A stretch of DNA of 64,000 bases from Chondrus crispus (Eukaryota > Rhodophyta > Florideophyceae > Gigartinales > Gigartinaceae), in contig NW_005178923.1 in the NCBI RefSeq assembly GCF_000350225.1, positions 99,866 through 163,865 of the forward strand, given 5' to 3'. The stretch's first letter is position 1. Each line of letters opens with the position of its first letter. The notes under the pieces are model-generated. The model searched no databases. It was not told the origin of the DNA and worked only from the letters and a program-made list of their open reading frames with translations. This document shows, one piece after another, positions 1 to 12,000 of the stretch. The position numbers were made by a program, and so were the translations under genes.

Positions 1-1321
1 ACTTGTCTCAAAATTTTATCTCATCTTCATCAATATCCTCAACTTTATAACTAGGGCCATGGCACGTGCAAACCGGCCGTCTTTTTTAAACATGGGCACA
101 GTCCGTCATTAAACATAACATTGCAAGCAACCCTAGTCTCCGCAATCACATTTCAATCCCTCTCATTTCAATTTCCCTGCCTCTTTTCTTAAGTTCTTGT
201 GTCGCAATTGAAATACACCTCCACCATACCAACCCCGTCTGCTCCCATCAGTCAGCTGTCTTCCCCAACACTGTTTTTTTTCTTTGCCAGTCTCTATCGC
301 ATGGGAGAGAAATCCCTCCCAGTTTCCGCAGTAGATGCTATCCTGCAGCCTCAAACTTCAATTCTTGAAATGAAATATTTAACTCTGTCTAGGCACATCA
401 TTCAGTGAGGCTGAAAGATGACAACTCCCGTAGACTCAACCGTATGCAAAAACTTAAATGCCACTAACATTGAACAACTCACCATCCGTGATATTATCTC
501 GCTCACATGTTAAATGACCTTGTTTGATATATCCCGAAGACGAATCCAGGTAAATGCATAATCCCACCCACATTCAACCCCCGCCCAAATTCTCCCTTCG
601 TCTGTTGAGAGAATAAATCATGATGTCCTCAATATCGCATGCTGATTCCCCTCTCACTTATAAACACGATACCAACATAGTCAACACACACTTTGCCTTT
701 TGTTTTTTGACTCGCTAGAGCATCTCCACACAGTGTAAACAAACACACTCATCTACTTCCATTGCTCTCGCACCCCGTCCCATTCGTTGTCGTCTGAACA
801 GAAACCACTACCATATTGCGCGCGGTTCACCTTCTCCTATCTATTTCTCGGCCCGAAACTGCCCAGCAGCGACCAACTTGCTCGTTCGAGGGTTCTTTCG
901 TTGACTTTCGGCCCGTCTTTTCATCGCAGGCACAGGGCGGGTCTTCTAGGGCCAGAGTGGTATATCTGAAAATTCCATTCTGCAAAGGCACCCTACTTTC
1001 AACATCCGGGCCCATAATTCCGTGTCCTGCCTAAGTCCGCCATCTTGTTGGGTACGCCTCAACCGTTTGTCGGAATAACTGCCTTTTCAGATTGCTCTTG
1101 TTCGGGACTACAAACCTAACAACATAAGAATTTCGTACACGCACACCATATATGTGTAGGAAGGCAAACGGATATTACTTCAAGAGCTTCTTCCTTTCGT
1201 TTTGACAGACCTTGGCAAGTCAAAGATTCTCTTAAGGACTACGAAACATCTACCCCTGATTAGGGTTCTTGTGCTAGAGACCTTATAAGGCTGACAGGCC
1301 TGAGCATTTCCTACTCTTTTC
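1..1321. other. 5' flank of the CCCH gene, no gene seen
   Basis: AT-rich to mixed sequence with only short reading frames and no recognisable protein. A TTATAA motif at 1283-1288 lies 34 bases before the ATG of the downstream gene and could be part of its core promoter, which would imply a very short 5' UTR. No tRNA, repeat array or terminal repeat was recognised. Confidence 0.5.
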
Positions 1322-3406
1322 ATGACTTCAAGGACGGCAACCTGGAATCCCACCGACAATTTCGGTGTCTTTCATGTGGGAAGACAAAAGGGTATCGCCC
1401 TTTCAAGCAGCGCATCTACTATCCATCCGCAACATCCAAAGACAGCCTTGGGGTTGATGTCTATGGACAAATCTGTAAAAATGCGGACAGACTGTCAACT
1501 CTACCGGCGTGGACGTTGCCATTATGGCGAGCAATGCAAGTACGACCACATTCTACCTTCTGAAACGTTTCGGAATCCTGAACCATTGAGCGTTGGCCTT
1601 CGATATGAAGGCAATCCGTCTAACTCCTCCAAGTACATCTCAGAAAAGACTTGTGCTCCTGCTGCAGGAAGTCACTCGAAGAGTCGAAACAGTGAGACCT
1701 TGTATCCAGTTCGGAACGGAGCAGCTGACTGTCAGTACTACTTGAAAACAGGGAAATGCAACTACGGCTCAAGATGCAAGTTCAACCACCCATTTCGCGA
1801 TGAGAGTCTTGTCAACGCCTTAAACAGAAGAGATTGCTTTGACTTTGTGCAAAAAGGGACTTGCCCGTATGGAAAGAGTTGCAAGTACAATCATCCTTCC
1901 CCCCAGGACGAGTTATTGAGGAGCCTAGAACATCGTTCGGAGATTCTGACAGATTCATCGGATTCATCTCCTCGTTCAGTATCTCTCAATTTGTCGCAAA
2001 GGATAATGGGCGAAGCGTTTCATTCCACTAGAAAAGAAGGCATAGGCCGGCTCGCAGGGTCGAAACTGACCAGGAACGGACCGGAAACCTCCCTTTCAGC
2101 AGGACTTCAACATCAGGCGGCTTTAAAATGGGGATTTTCATCTGATTCTGTGGGCATAGCAGCCAAGAAGCTGTCATTGCATCACCAGGAACGCCTGGGG
2201 TCACAAAACTCCAGAAATTCACATGAGACTTGTGCTCTGCCCACTCATGTAGGAAACCCGTGGAGCTACGTATCTCGAGAGTCAGGTATCTCTCAACAAA
2301 TCAACGCGAGTCTTTACGATCATCAGAAACAGCTTCTCAATGGTTTCCGGGCAGACTCTGCTCCGTCCATGCGACCGGATCCAGTGCACCATCGCGCCAC
2401 TTCTCATGTGAGATGTCAGATGATGTCATCAGACTTTCAGCTGGACGACAGAACGCCGCCTGGAGATCAATTATCGGCACCCGCGTGGTATGACCAAGAG
2501 AAAAAGGGTCTGTCGAAGTCTGTTGGAGGACCAAGCAACATGTATTCAGGCATGATTGCACTAGACACAGGGCGTCTTTATTCATCAAAAGCGATGGAAG
2601 CACAAGAAGCATGGAGCATGGCGTGGAAGAATAACGTTGCTCCCGGTGAAAGGCAGAGTGTAACGGCTGCAACAAATGAATTGCTAGACTATAGGCGTCT
2701 GTTTGACTACAGCCGCACTCCTACTTCTCAGTTACAATCGAGAGCGACGAGCTCCAAACCAGGGATTCCCGAGCGACGCAGCGATATTTCGCAAGACTTA
2801 AGGGCACTTCAAGCTGAAGAGGAGAAGATGCAAAATGGATCCCGGGTTGCCCCGTCTACTTCGACACCTCTTTCGTTCACGTCGTATGTATTTCCACAAG
2901 CGGAATCTGGGCCTGGATCGCTACGGCGGACAAACTGGAACCCGTGGGAGGTGCAAGATAATTGCGGTGACTTAGAGAATGAAATGCAACGAATGGAAAA
3001 AATGCGCAAACAGCACATTCAAGTTGAAAGATCACTCTTTCGGCAACAACAAGAACAAGAGGGAAACGCGCAGTGTGGGCAATTGCTTTCGAACAATGTA
3101 GAACGTGCCTCGTCTTCTTCACAGAGACCAACTGGTGGTGATAAGGAGTTGGGTGCAATTCGGCGGGGATCTCAAGGAGAGCACAATTACATGAGCAATG
3201 CGGAGCTGGAACTGAAGTTGGTGAACATGGAAGCAAAGCATGAACACTCAAAGAAGGGATACGAGTTGCTGGGTTACGGGGCATGCACACCCGCTCCAAC
3301 GGCGCACAGTTCTCTGGGTTTCGACGGTATGGCAAATGTGTGGAAACCGACGGACAAATCATCTATGTTTGGTCCAGGTCTCTTTGGTATGCAGCACCAT
3401 GTTTGA
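1322..3406 (+). CDS. CCCH-type zinc-finger protein, plant HUA1/ZFN-like
   Basis: A single 694-codon exon from ATG to TGA encodes three CCCH fingers in the N-terminal third: C58-x7-C66-x5-C72-x3-H76, C137-x8-C146-x5-C152-x3-H156 and C172-x8-C181-x5-C187-x3-H191. Each has the plant-type core YG-x2-C-K-[YF]-[ND]-H. Fingers of this kind bind single-stranded RNA, less often DNA, and act in mRNA processing, stability or translation. The rest is Ser-, Gln- and Arg-rich, low in hydrophobic residues and probably disordered; a Met/Gln/Glu-rich stretch near residues 545-580 could form a short coiled coil. Plant HUA1/ZFN proteins usually carry five or six fingers, so this is a reduced version. Finger 1 has the shorter x7 spacing. 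It is the only convincing host gene in the window and its frame is intact. The exact RNA target cannot be read from sequence. Confidence 0.9.
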   Translation: MTSRTATWNPTDNFGVFHVGRQKGIALSSSASTIHPQHPKTALGLMSMDKSVKMRTDCQLYRRGRCHYGEQCKYDHILPSETFRNPEPLSVGLRYEGNPSNSSKYISEKTCAPAAGSHSKSRNSETLYPVRNGAADCQYYLKTGKCNYGSRCKFNHPFRDESLVNALNRRDCFDFVQKGTCPYGKSCKYNHPSPQDELLRSLEHRSEILTDSSDSSPRSVSLNLSQRIMGEAFHSTRKEGIGRLAGSKLTRNGPETSLSAGLQHQAALKWGFSSDSVGIAAKKLSLHHQERLGSQNSRNSHETCALPTHVGNPWSYVSRESGISQQINASLYDHQKQLLNGFRADSAPSMRPDPVHHRATSHVRCQMMSSDFQLDDRTPPGDQLSAPAWYDQEKKGLSKSVGGPSNMYSGMIALDTGRLYSSKAMEAQEAWSMAWKNNVAPGERQSVTAATNELLDYRRLFDYSRTPTSQLQSRATSSKPGIPERRSDISQDLRALQAEEEKMQNGSRVAPSTSTPLSFTSYVFPQAESGPGSLRRTNWNPWEVQDNCGDLENEMQRMEKMRKQHIQVERSLFRQQQEQEGNAQCGQLLSNNVERASSSSQRPTGGDKELGAIRRGSQGEHNYMSNAELELKLVNMEAKHEHSKKGYELLGYGACTPAPTAHSSLGFDGMANVWKPTDKSSMFGPGLFGMQHHV

Positions 3407-3712
3407 CGTACATGTTTTCGATGTACTCCCAACAGCATAAAAAGGAGAGGCCAGGGAAAGGGAGAAATGAACTTCTTTAGAATACAAAAAGGAAAGTTAG
3501 GTCGTAGGGGAGGGGAGCAAAATTGTAGAAACTGAATGAGCTCCGAAGGAACAACAGCTTTGCTTACAGACATACCAAGCTTCTTTGCAATATAAAGGTA
3601 CTGTAGCTTGCTCTTTTGCAGAATGCTCTCTATTTGATACACGGTTGACACGATTCTGTGGAGAAAGTTATTGTATTCCTGTGGTAGAACGGGAACGATG
3701 AGGTTAGTAGTA
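3407..3712. other. 3' flank of the CCCH gene
   Basis: Spacer between the CCCH stop codon and the left end of the Tigger-like transposon, presumably holding the gene's 3' UTR and polyadenylation site. No further gene is recognisable. The dinucleotide TA at 3711-3712 is the left half of the transposon's target-site duplication. Confidence 0.5.
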
Positions 3713-3738
3713 CAGTGAACCCTTGATATAAGGGACCT
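3713..3738 (+). repeat. Left terminal inverted repeat of the Tigger-like element
   Basis: Starts directly after TA and contains CCCTTGATATAAGGG, itself nearly palindromic. It pairs imperfectly with 16810-16835. Confidence 0.7.
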
Positions 3739-4074
3739 CCCTACAAGCAATTCCTTGATAAATGAAACGGGCGGTGGTCCACGGGACGGCGAACCTCATT
3801 TCTGGAACATTACGGCGCGTTTCTTACCACCTTGATAGAAGCAAGTATTCACTCCCAGCGCATCATGTGACCCCTCATAAAAATATGCGAATTCTAATAT
3901 TCCATTTTTGACAAGCAACTGTAAAAAAAAGTGTTGAAGGTAATGTCCATGTCGGTAACAAAAAGTTACCGTTTTTGCCTTCAACTTTGTATTGCCTTGG
4001 CTTCTTAAACAAGACTTTGGCATTCGTATCCCCTGTCTCTCGTCTTGGCGTTCATTCTAACTCCTTCACACACA

Positions 4075-4926
4075 ATGGCGCGACACGCCCTCAGTAACAA
4101 ACAGAAGCACCAAGTTCACAAAGAAATTGCGAAACGGCGTGAGAGAGGAGAATTATTCCTCCTAGCCGATATCTCGAGCTGGGCTAAGAAAGAACTCAGA
4201 CTTTCCTTTTACCCGTCCAAATCGGTCCTTTCTCGCATATCCCGCTGCAAATCTCTGGAACTCCCTAACAACGAAGGCAAGCGCACAGACAAACAAGCTC
4301 AACCAGAGCTTGAAAAACGTTTGGCTGCATGGATATTGGATCAAAACTAGCGTGGTCGGTGTGTCTCGGGAAGTATGATAAGGGAGAAGGGTAGACGGCT
4401 TCTCGCGGATGTTAACGTGCTTTTACCAATAGACAGGAAAATTAATCTACAGTTTACGTCGGGCTGGCTTTGGAATTTTCAGAAACGACGTGGCATCAAG
4501 TCCCGAAAATGCATGGAGAGGCTGCCGATGCTGACGACCAGGCAGTCACGGACTGCCTACCGAGATTACAACATATATGTAGAAGATACGACCCGGACGA
4601 CATATGGAATGCCGATGAGACGGGGTGTAATTATGCCATGGCGCCTGATCGCACAATATGTGCAAGTCCAGTTGCAGGCAGAAAAAAGCAAAAGAAGCCC
4701 CTAACACTTCTCGTGTGTGCAAACAGTTCCGAGACAGAGAAGTTCCCTTTGTTTTTTATTGGTTCAGCTGGGCGTCCCCGTTGCTTTCAGAAGAAGACAG
4801 GAGAGCAGCTCGGATTGGATTATGCCCATAATAAGAAGGCGTGGATGACGATGGATTTGTTTTTTAAGCGGCTGCTTCCGTTTGATTCTTACATAAATAG
4901 GACAAAAGGGAGAAAAGTGTTGCTGC
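4075..4926 (+). pseudogene. Tigger-like transposase, N-terminal and first catalytic part
   Basis: The ATG at 4075 opens a basic N-terminus with a CENP-B/pogo-like helix-turn-helix region (about residues 1-60), the DNA-binding part of DDE_1 transposases. An in-frame TAG at 4348-4350 breaks it, and a frameshift near 4500 is needed to reach the catalytic core. That core contains WNADETG, the first DDE aspartate, followed by the typical stretch leading to PLFFIG and, about 45 residues on, the G-R-K-V-L-L-L strand that precedes the second aspartate. There it is cut by the LTR of E1. The other half resumes at 16019. Even with E1 removed the two halves do not join in frame, so the gene was damaged independently of the insertion. 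It should be non-functional. Confidence 0.85.
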
Positions 4927-6585
4927 TGTGGTATCACAGCCCAGATTTGTAATTTGCACAGCACCCGCCGCCGCGGGTGCCTTACAGGCGCGAAACTACA
5001 CGTGGGCATTACAGGCCGATGGACTACATGTGTGCCTTACAGACGGACGAACTACACGTGGGCATTACAGGCCGATGACGTCCTGTATACAGTACAGCCC
5101 GGAGGTTGTATATGACAAGGCACAGTAGTAATGGCATAGTACAGTGCATTGCACCATAGAGTACAGTAGTACCGTAGGATGGACAATGTCCAAGACCCCA
5201 CGACCTCGCTTATTTAAGCGACGCCGCCGGGCAATGACAGTAAACAGTCAAGGATCTTTTTAGAAACGGATTTCCTTCGTCGGTCCGACACCGCGGGTCA
5301 AGACAAGCCTCTGACTTAGGCGACATTGTCGGCATCTGTCTTGCGACGTTTCCCTGGCTTCTATTGCGTTTACTTTACGTTTTCCATTCCTCCGTCTTCG
5401 CGACTACGCGGGTTAGAACTAGCCTCTTGTAGTATAATGACCGGCGCGAGCGCGCGGAGGTCATCGAACGGCCGTATACGGTATACACGTGGGCAGCTGT
5501 GCCCACGTGTAGCGAGCGCACGCGCATGCCGAGCAGTCGTAATCTGGCGTACGTGTACAGTAGTGCACCTGTCGTCCGAGCGGTAGTCTACGCGTGTTAC
5601 GTGAGCGCGTTAGCACACGTGTCGTCCGTGCGGTAGTCTGTAAGTAACACGCGTGTATAGTAGTGCACACGTGTAGTAGCAGCGTCCGCGCGGTAGTAGT
5701 AATTATGGCGCTAGCTTTTTAATTGTGTACAGTACCTGGCCCGCACTAGGCGGCAGGTACTGTACTACTGTACTGGGACAGGTGTCCGAGGCGTCCCTCT
5801 GAGGGGTTAAGACCTGACACCCGTCCCTACCGGTAAACTGGGGCAAGCTCGCCCCCGTCCCTTTCGCGCCTACGTACGTCCGTTTTCGGTTGTCTGTCGC
5901 GCGCGCTGGCTTCTAACCCGTTACCGGTCGCTCCCGTTCACGCACCACGGGGCGACTGCGCGTAACCGGCCAGTGAGCCACTCCCTTTTGGCGAGCTCGT
6001 CCGATCGGTTCAATTAGCGCGTCGCGTCCGCGCCGCGTGCTCCCTCGCTAGAGCCTCCGCCTCTCACCCAACCCAGGGCGGAGAGGAGTTATCCCAGACC
6101 TCTAACCTCGGCGTGTTACTGTCGCTCGACGTTTCAATTGTTTTCCTTATTTCTCTGTCGTTGCAACCACGCGGGCTAAGACTGGCCTCTAGCGTGGGCG
6201 TATTACTGTCGCACGACCTATTTCTCTCTCCCTGTATTGTGACGATTGTCAAGTCGCGGGCTACGACAAGCCTCTATCGTTGGCGGCACTATTGACATCT
6301 GTCCCGCTCGTTCCCTCTAGGAGTTTCCGCTACTCGGCGCTCCGCCCGTGTCTGACACTAGTCTTTAGGCTCGGGTTCCCCCCTGTTTCGTGTGTTCTTA
6401 CACCACCCCTTCCAGTGCTGGTCCCATTCCGGGTCCGCACTTCGACCAGTACGTCGTGCTTTTACAGTCGGCCGACGTACTTCCCCTTTGCTCTACCACA
6501 GTCCCGATCTACCGCGGGACACCCCCTATTGGTTGTTACCTCTTCCTCGAGCTAGCTCATAGCTGGCGACCGCCACTATACTACA
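4927..6585 (+). repeat. 5' LTR of E1, enlarged by an insertion
   Basis: Matches the 983-bp 3' LTR except for 676 extra bases at 5428-6103. Four degenerate copies of a roughly 28-bp unit (ACTACACGTGGGCATTACAGG-type, with internal CACGTG) occupy about 4979-5075 and recur in the 3' LTR. TATTTAAG near 5210 is a plausible TATA box for genomic RNA. Confidence 0.88.
5428..6098 (+). mobile_element. Probable solo LTR inserted in the E1 5' LTR
   Basis: This 671-bp block is absent from the 3' LTR and is flanked by the direct repeat CCTCT (5423-5427 and 6099-6103), so it inserted after E1 did. It begins TGTAGTATAATG, like the LTR ends of E3/E3B (TGTAGTATAATCC). Its right end, TTATCCCAGA, is a decayed form of the expected TTATACTACA. 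No coding sequence remains, so it is most simply a solo LTR of a relative of E3. Confidence 0.6.
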
Positions 6586-6586
6586 G

Positions 6587-6605
6587 TGGTCTCCTGACCT
6601 AGAAG
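6587..6605 (+). promoter_or_regulatory. Primer-binding site of E1
   Basis: TGGTCTCCTGACCTAGAAG begins one base after the 5' LTR. The same 19-mer with one variable base follows the 5' LTRs of E2 and E3. Its complement reads as a tRNA 3' end (CCA, discriminator A, a 7-nt acceptor strand, a 5-nt T-stem strand). Confidence 0.8.
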
Positions 6606-6647
6606 ATGCTGTTAACTAACTACAATTACTTTCTCTGACAAGAAGAC

Positions 6648-8902
6648 ATGGATCCGTCAAACAAGAGGAGAATGGATTTGGCACGCCGCCGTGTTGCCAA
6701 TTCCCGCTCGATGGACTCCTTAAGAGCTCAGGACACTTCGCCGATACGGCAACAACCTGCTTTTACAGCTCCAATGGTCGCAGAGACCAAGGAATCACCG
6801 AACAAACTTGGCATTGGAGCAAGCGCAGGAGCTTCAGCCCAAATCACGGCCCCTACATCTCCGCCAGATGGGCCACAAGATGAGACCGACCTCGCAAAAA
6901 GTACTGGTTCGTCAGAGGACTTTTGGCAGCAGATAAAAGAGTTCATTTCTGAACAGATCGACTCGAAGCTACAAATTACCATTCCGGCTATTCGTCAAGA
7001 GACTGAGACACGAATTACAGCCCAAGCATATGGCATCTACGATGACACAGTGTCTTTGCAGAACCACGAGGCACTGGTAGCCCGTGTGCAAGCGTCAGAA
7101 AGACAAATCAAGGTTTTACAAGACAAACTGGATTTTTCCAAACGATCAATTGATCCTAGAAGGGATCCATATGAACCCCCTGTACAACGATCTCATCAAC
7201 AGAGAGGTTCTTCGTACCCAGATCAAGATGACAGCGATGGATCCGTATCATCCCTGGAAATCACTACAGGAGTTCGTGACTCAGCAAGCCGCCGTGCGAC
7301 GTACAAGAGACGCCTTCAGCAGAAGATCAAGAGTCTGGATGACGACGATGCCGATGGAGTTCGTTTTGTGGTCCGATCCGGACGACCTCGAAGAGGGCCG
7401 AAGATGGCGGGCCTGAAAGAGCTTCAACCGAGCGACCCTCGCTTTACAAATGTGTTATCTTATCGTCTTTATCGACTGCTAAATACCGATCCATCCCGTG
7501 GATTGGAAGTCTCAAAGGAGACAGGGCTCTATTCAAGGCGTCTCGCCCACACCATGTTGCCGGTGGCATTTTCGGGCGAGAAGCCGATAGCCATTCTCCA
7601 GTTCCTCAGAACTTTTCAGCAGGAACTGGATGGAAATGGCTTAAGGAAGGAGCAGCCCTCCTTCTTTGTCCCAAATTCTTGAACGGCGACGCCCTGAAAG
7701 CGTACAACGCCCAATTCGATATCGCAGGAGACGGACTAGGCGGTTTCGCCACTTGGCCGGAGGCAGTACAATTTCTATGACGCACTTACGCCAAGGATGC
7801 GTATATCGAGGATGCCTTAACGGCTTTGGAAGACTGTCGTCAAGGACATCAAGAAGATGAGGAGGTCTACGGTAGAAGACTGAAGAAGGCCACTCGTGCC
7901 ATATCTGGGGTATTCTCCCAGCAAGATCTCATCACGAAATTCCTGCGCGGCCTGAAGCCAGATATAAAGCCGTTACTCAGGCACACGCGAAGAGATTACA
8001 GCGGCCCTAACGCATTTCAAGACTTCGTCGATCAGGCATAGGCCCAAGGCTCGGCACATCGTGCTCTCCTAGACTACCGAGTCGGCGGGTTGAATGGCCG
8101 CAAGACGTCCCAAGGACGGGTGCTAGCTGTCCGGGAGCATCGAGACGATGACGGCAGCATATTCCGTCAGGCAGCGGAAAGGCTTCCCCGCAGCGATGCA
8201 ATCAATGCTGTCGGCACGAAGGCCCCTTTGAACACCAGCATGGCGTCTTCGGAGATCACAGAGATTTTAAATCCAGACTCTGTTGTTCACTGGAAGCATG
8301 ACAGCGATCTTAACAAAGGCGATGCCACTAATGGCTCTTCCGAAGCCACCTACAAGTCTGCCCTAGACGAAGTTCACGACAACGAAGTCCACGTCGTGCG
8401 ACACTCGGATCACAGTGGCACTCAGGAAATCCCCTCATACATACGCCGCGACGGCAACCGTATGACGGCTCCGCCATCAAGGGCCCGCCCTCCTACTGGC
8501 ACAGCGCCAATGAGCCGATCGAAGGTCCCCATGGGTCCCTCAGATAGACAAGGATGGAGAAGATATGGTGAGCCGTCCGCAAATCGACCCGATGATGTCT
8601 GCTTCGACTGCTATGAACAAGGTCATCGACGCCCTCGATGTCGACATCGCTATACGGATCCGTATAGCGACAGAGCCCATGATTCTCACTACTTCGCCAT
8701 GGTGAGAGAAAATTATTACGCTCTCACCCAAGGCCCACGAGACTGGCTCCATAACCGGGATCAAACCCCAGGGCTCGCCTATGCCGAAGGCACAGCCCAC
8801 GGCTTCCAAGCCGGACTCTTACCAGTTTTTCAGCCACGGTCGAACACGCCTTATGAGGTGCCAGTCGTTCGACGGAGCCAAAATCGGCAGACGAAAAACT
8901 AG
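6648..8902 (+). pseudogene. gag of E1, broken
   Basis: The ATG at 6648 starts a polyprotein with an acidic and Gln/Ser-rich N-terminus, a coiled-coil-like segment near residues 125-170, and the capsid-like region typical of Ty3/gypsy Gag. A frameshift near 7640 moves reading to the next frame, which runs to 8902 but is interrupted by TGA at about 7778 and TAG at 8039-8041. Near 8600 it encodes a CCHC knuckle (C-x2-C-x4-H-x4-C, CFDCYEQGHRRPRC), the nucleic-acid-binding motif of nucleocapsid. Gag packages the element RNA in the cytoplasm. This copy cannot make it without suppression or help in trans. Confidence 0.82.
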
Positions 8903-9009
8903 GAAGAGGCCTTACTGCGGGTGTCCATCCCAAGGCCAAGGCCCCACCGTGGAATACTACAAGGAGAACAGAATCACCCAGTACGTCGGACGACAATCAA
9001 GACGCCTGG

Positions 9010-12000
9010 GTGCAACCAAAAGAAATTCTTGAACGACCATATGGTCTACCCCGATGGATTCGACTTGATCAATATCAGAGAACTCCCATATGCGCCTTGT
9101 CCACGTACAATTACAAGTTCGCTGCCCTCATTGGGCTCTCGAAGAATTCATTGGGAAGTGCGCTTACCGTCCTAGACACAGGGGCAGGTCCAAACCTGAT
9201 TCGGCTGGACATGCTATCATTGGAAGCACAAAGTCAAATTGACAATTCAAAAGAGCTGGTCTCATTATCAAGCGCCTCGAATCACCGGCTTGAAACACTG
9301 GGAATAATCCATCTTGCCGTGGCGCTCGGCAGCTATCACACGAGACAGCAATTCATCGTCGTGAGACAATTAGGCGCGGACGCCATTTTGGGATGTACGT
9401 TTCTGGACGATCATGTTTCCGCCGTTCACATCCGAAGGCAGTCAGTCGAGCTATGCTCCGGAGATGAAGTACCCATTCAAAGGAGACCTGCGATGACCCC
9501 CATCAGCCGTGCGACAGGAGAATGACCCGAAGTGAGTACCAAACGAGACGGAGACCTATTTCTTAGAGTTACCAAGGCCGTCGAAATTCCGGCAGGCACG
9601 GAAATGGCTGTTCAAGTCAGCTGCCTAGCCTCTGGCACTGTAGTCCTACAGACAAGACCGGAAGTGTATCTAAGAAAGCAAGTCAGCCTGTCCAATGGGG
9701 TCGCTGACATCCGTCCTCATGTCCCATTCTTAGTCCGCGTTGCGAACTTCTCACGGTCAACGACCAAACTTCAAAAACGAGAGCGGATTGGAATTGCTGT
9801 GACAGCACCCAACCAAATTCTGTCGGTCGACTTTGGTCTGCCAACCAGAGAAATATCACGAGATGAAGAGGGGGCAGGGCCTGGCCTCCTGTCGCTTGTA
9901 CCGCCGGAAAAATCTAGTCATGGAGACAAGAAGTCGAAGTCGACAGATGTTGATGACTTAGAACTCGATCATCTGTCGGACGACAATCGACGCAAGGTGC
10001 GAAAGCTCCTCCGTCCATTCGCCAAAATGTGGCAAGGTCAACTGGGCTCCGTGGACATAACAGAACACAGGATACCGTTAGTACCGGGGGCCAAACCGGT
10101 TTTCTCCCAGTCATATCGAGCAGGTCCTGGGGCCAGGAAACTCTTGAAAGAATCCGTAAAGGAGATGCTGGACAAGGATGTCATCGAGCTCGCTCAAAGT
10201 GAGTGGGCTAGCACGGTGGTGCTTGTGCCCAAATCAAATGGATCTCTTAGGTTCTGCGTTGACTACAGAAGGCTAAATGCCATCACTGTGAAGGATTCAT
10301 ATCCATTTCCAAGGATGGAAGACTGCTTGGACTCGCTGGGGAACGCTAAATGCTTCACAACCCTCGATTGCAACAGTGGTTATTGGCAGATCCCCGTGGC
10401 GGAAGCCGATAGAGAGAAGACGAACGTTTGCATGCCATGAAGGTTGTTACCAGTTCCGGAGAATGCCCTTTGGCTTGTGTATTGCTCCAGCCACCTTCTA
10501 GAGAACACTCGATATACTACTATCAGGATATAGATGGAAGAGTTGCCTCGTGTACCTTGATGACATCGTCATTTTCTCGAATTCCATTGAAGAGCACTCA
10601 ACTCACGTTCAACAGGTTTTGAAAGTCCTCCAGGACGCAGGGCTTTCTCTGAAGCTTGAAAAGTGTAATTTCATTGCTGAATCGGTCGACTATCTTGGCC
10701 ATGTCATCCGCCCTGGACTTTTGGCCGTTGCCGAGAAGAACACCGATGCCATCAAGAAGGCACAAGAGCCGACGACGCAAACTGAGCTACGCTCTTTCCT
10801 TGGCATGTGCAATGTTTACCGAAGGTTCGTGCCGAACTTCGCAAGAACTGCGGCACCCCTTAATGCACTTTTAGCAAAGGGGAAGCCTTTCCAATTAGAG
10901 AAATTCTCGGTTGAACAGTCCAAGGCTTTTGGTTTACTGAAGACCGCGCTTATAAGTCCTCCCATTCTCAAGCTACTGCGCTCAAACCTTCCAATCTCGG
11001 TCGACACGGATGCTTGCGAGCGACAGGTGGGCTGCGCCCTGTTTGAGACATATCCAGACGGAACGCGCCATCCGGTGGGATTTTGGAGTCGTTCCCTGAA
11101 CCCAGCGAAAAAGAATTACAGCGTCGGCGAAAAGGAATGCCTCGCCATAATTTGGGCAGTACAGATTTTGAGACCATATCTCGAGCGGAAGCACTTCGAG
11201 CTCTACACAGACCATCAATCCTTAAATTGGATGATGAGTCTAACAGACGCCAGTGGTAGGCTTGCTCGATGGCGTCTCCGCCTATTGGAGTTCGATTTCA
11301 CAATCAAGTACCGCAAAGGGGCTGTGAATTGCATTGCAGACGCTGTGTCAAGGCTGCCGACATTTGGCGGGTGTGCTGTCGAACCTGACTGAGACATTCC
11401 TTGTTTCTGGGTTCAAGAGAACAGCGTTTGGATGGATGACGATCAAGATGACGAAGATGTCGAGATCGAGCTCAGGCGCGATGCAATCACGTTAGATTTC
11501 AATGACGAGGGGATCTGCGTCGTGAACGCTGAGAACACAGATCTATCTCCGGTCCGAATCGAAGAGCTGGTGATCTCTCAAGCTAACAGCAGATACTGTC
11601 AAATGTTGAAAGAGAAAGTCGACAATGAGGAAACAAGTCGCTTCGGCGTCGACGACTGCGGTCTCCTGGTCCGCGTTGCCCCTCTCGACGACTGCAGACA
11701 AATTGTCGTACCGACCATGTTAAGGCAAAAGATTCTTTACCTATGCCACTATACAAGAACATCAGGTCATCCTGGAGGTACAAAGATGTTCTATATAATG
11801 CGACGCACGTTCTACTGGCCTTCCATGGCATTGGAATGTCACGCTTGTGTGAGACAATGTGACTCATGCGCCCGCGAAAGAGTACAATTGCGCAAGCACT
11901 CTACATTTTTGAAACTCTTCCCCGCGAGAAGGCCGCAAGAGTTCGTCGACATCGACATTTTGGGACCTCTACCCCGATCGACAAGAGGGAACCAATACCT

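Noticed and set aside
3274-3750. 158-codon minus-strand frame across the end of the CCCH gene
   Set aside because: Shadow of the coding strand; no motif, and the CCCH frame explains the region.
4979-5075. Minisatellite in the E1 LTR as an independent feature
   Set aside because: The same ~28-bp repeats are in both LTRs, so they are part of the LTR and are described there.
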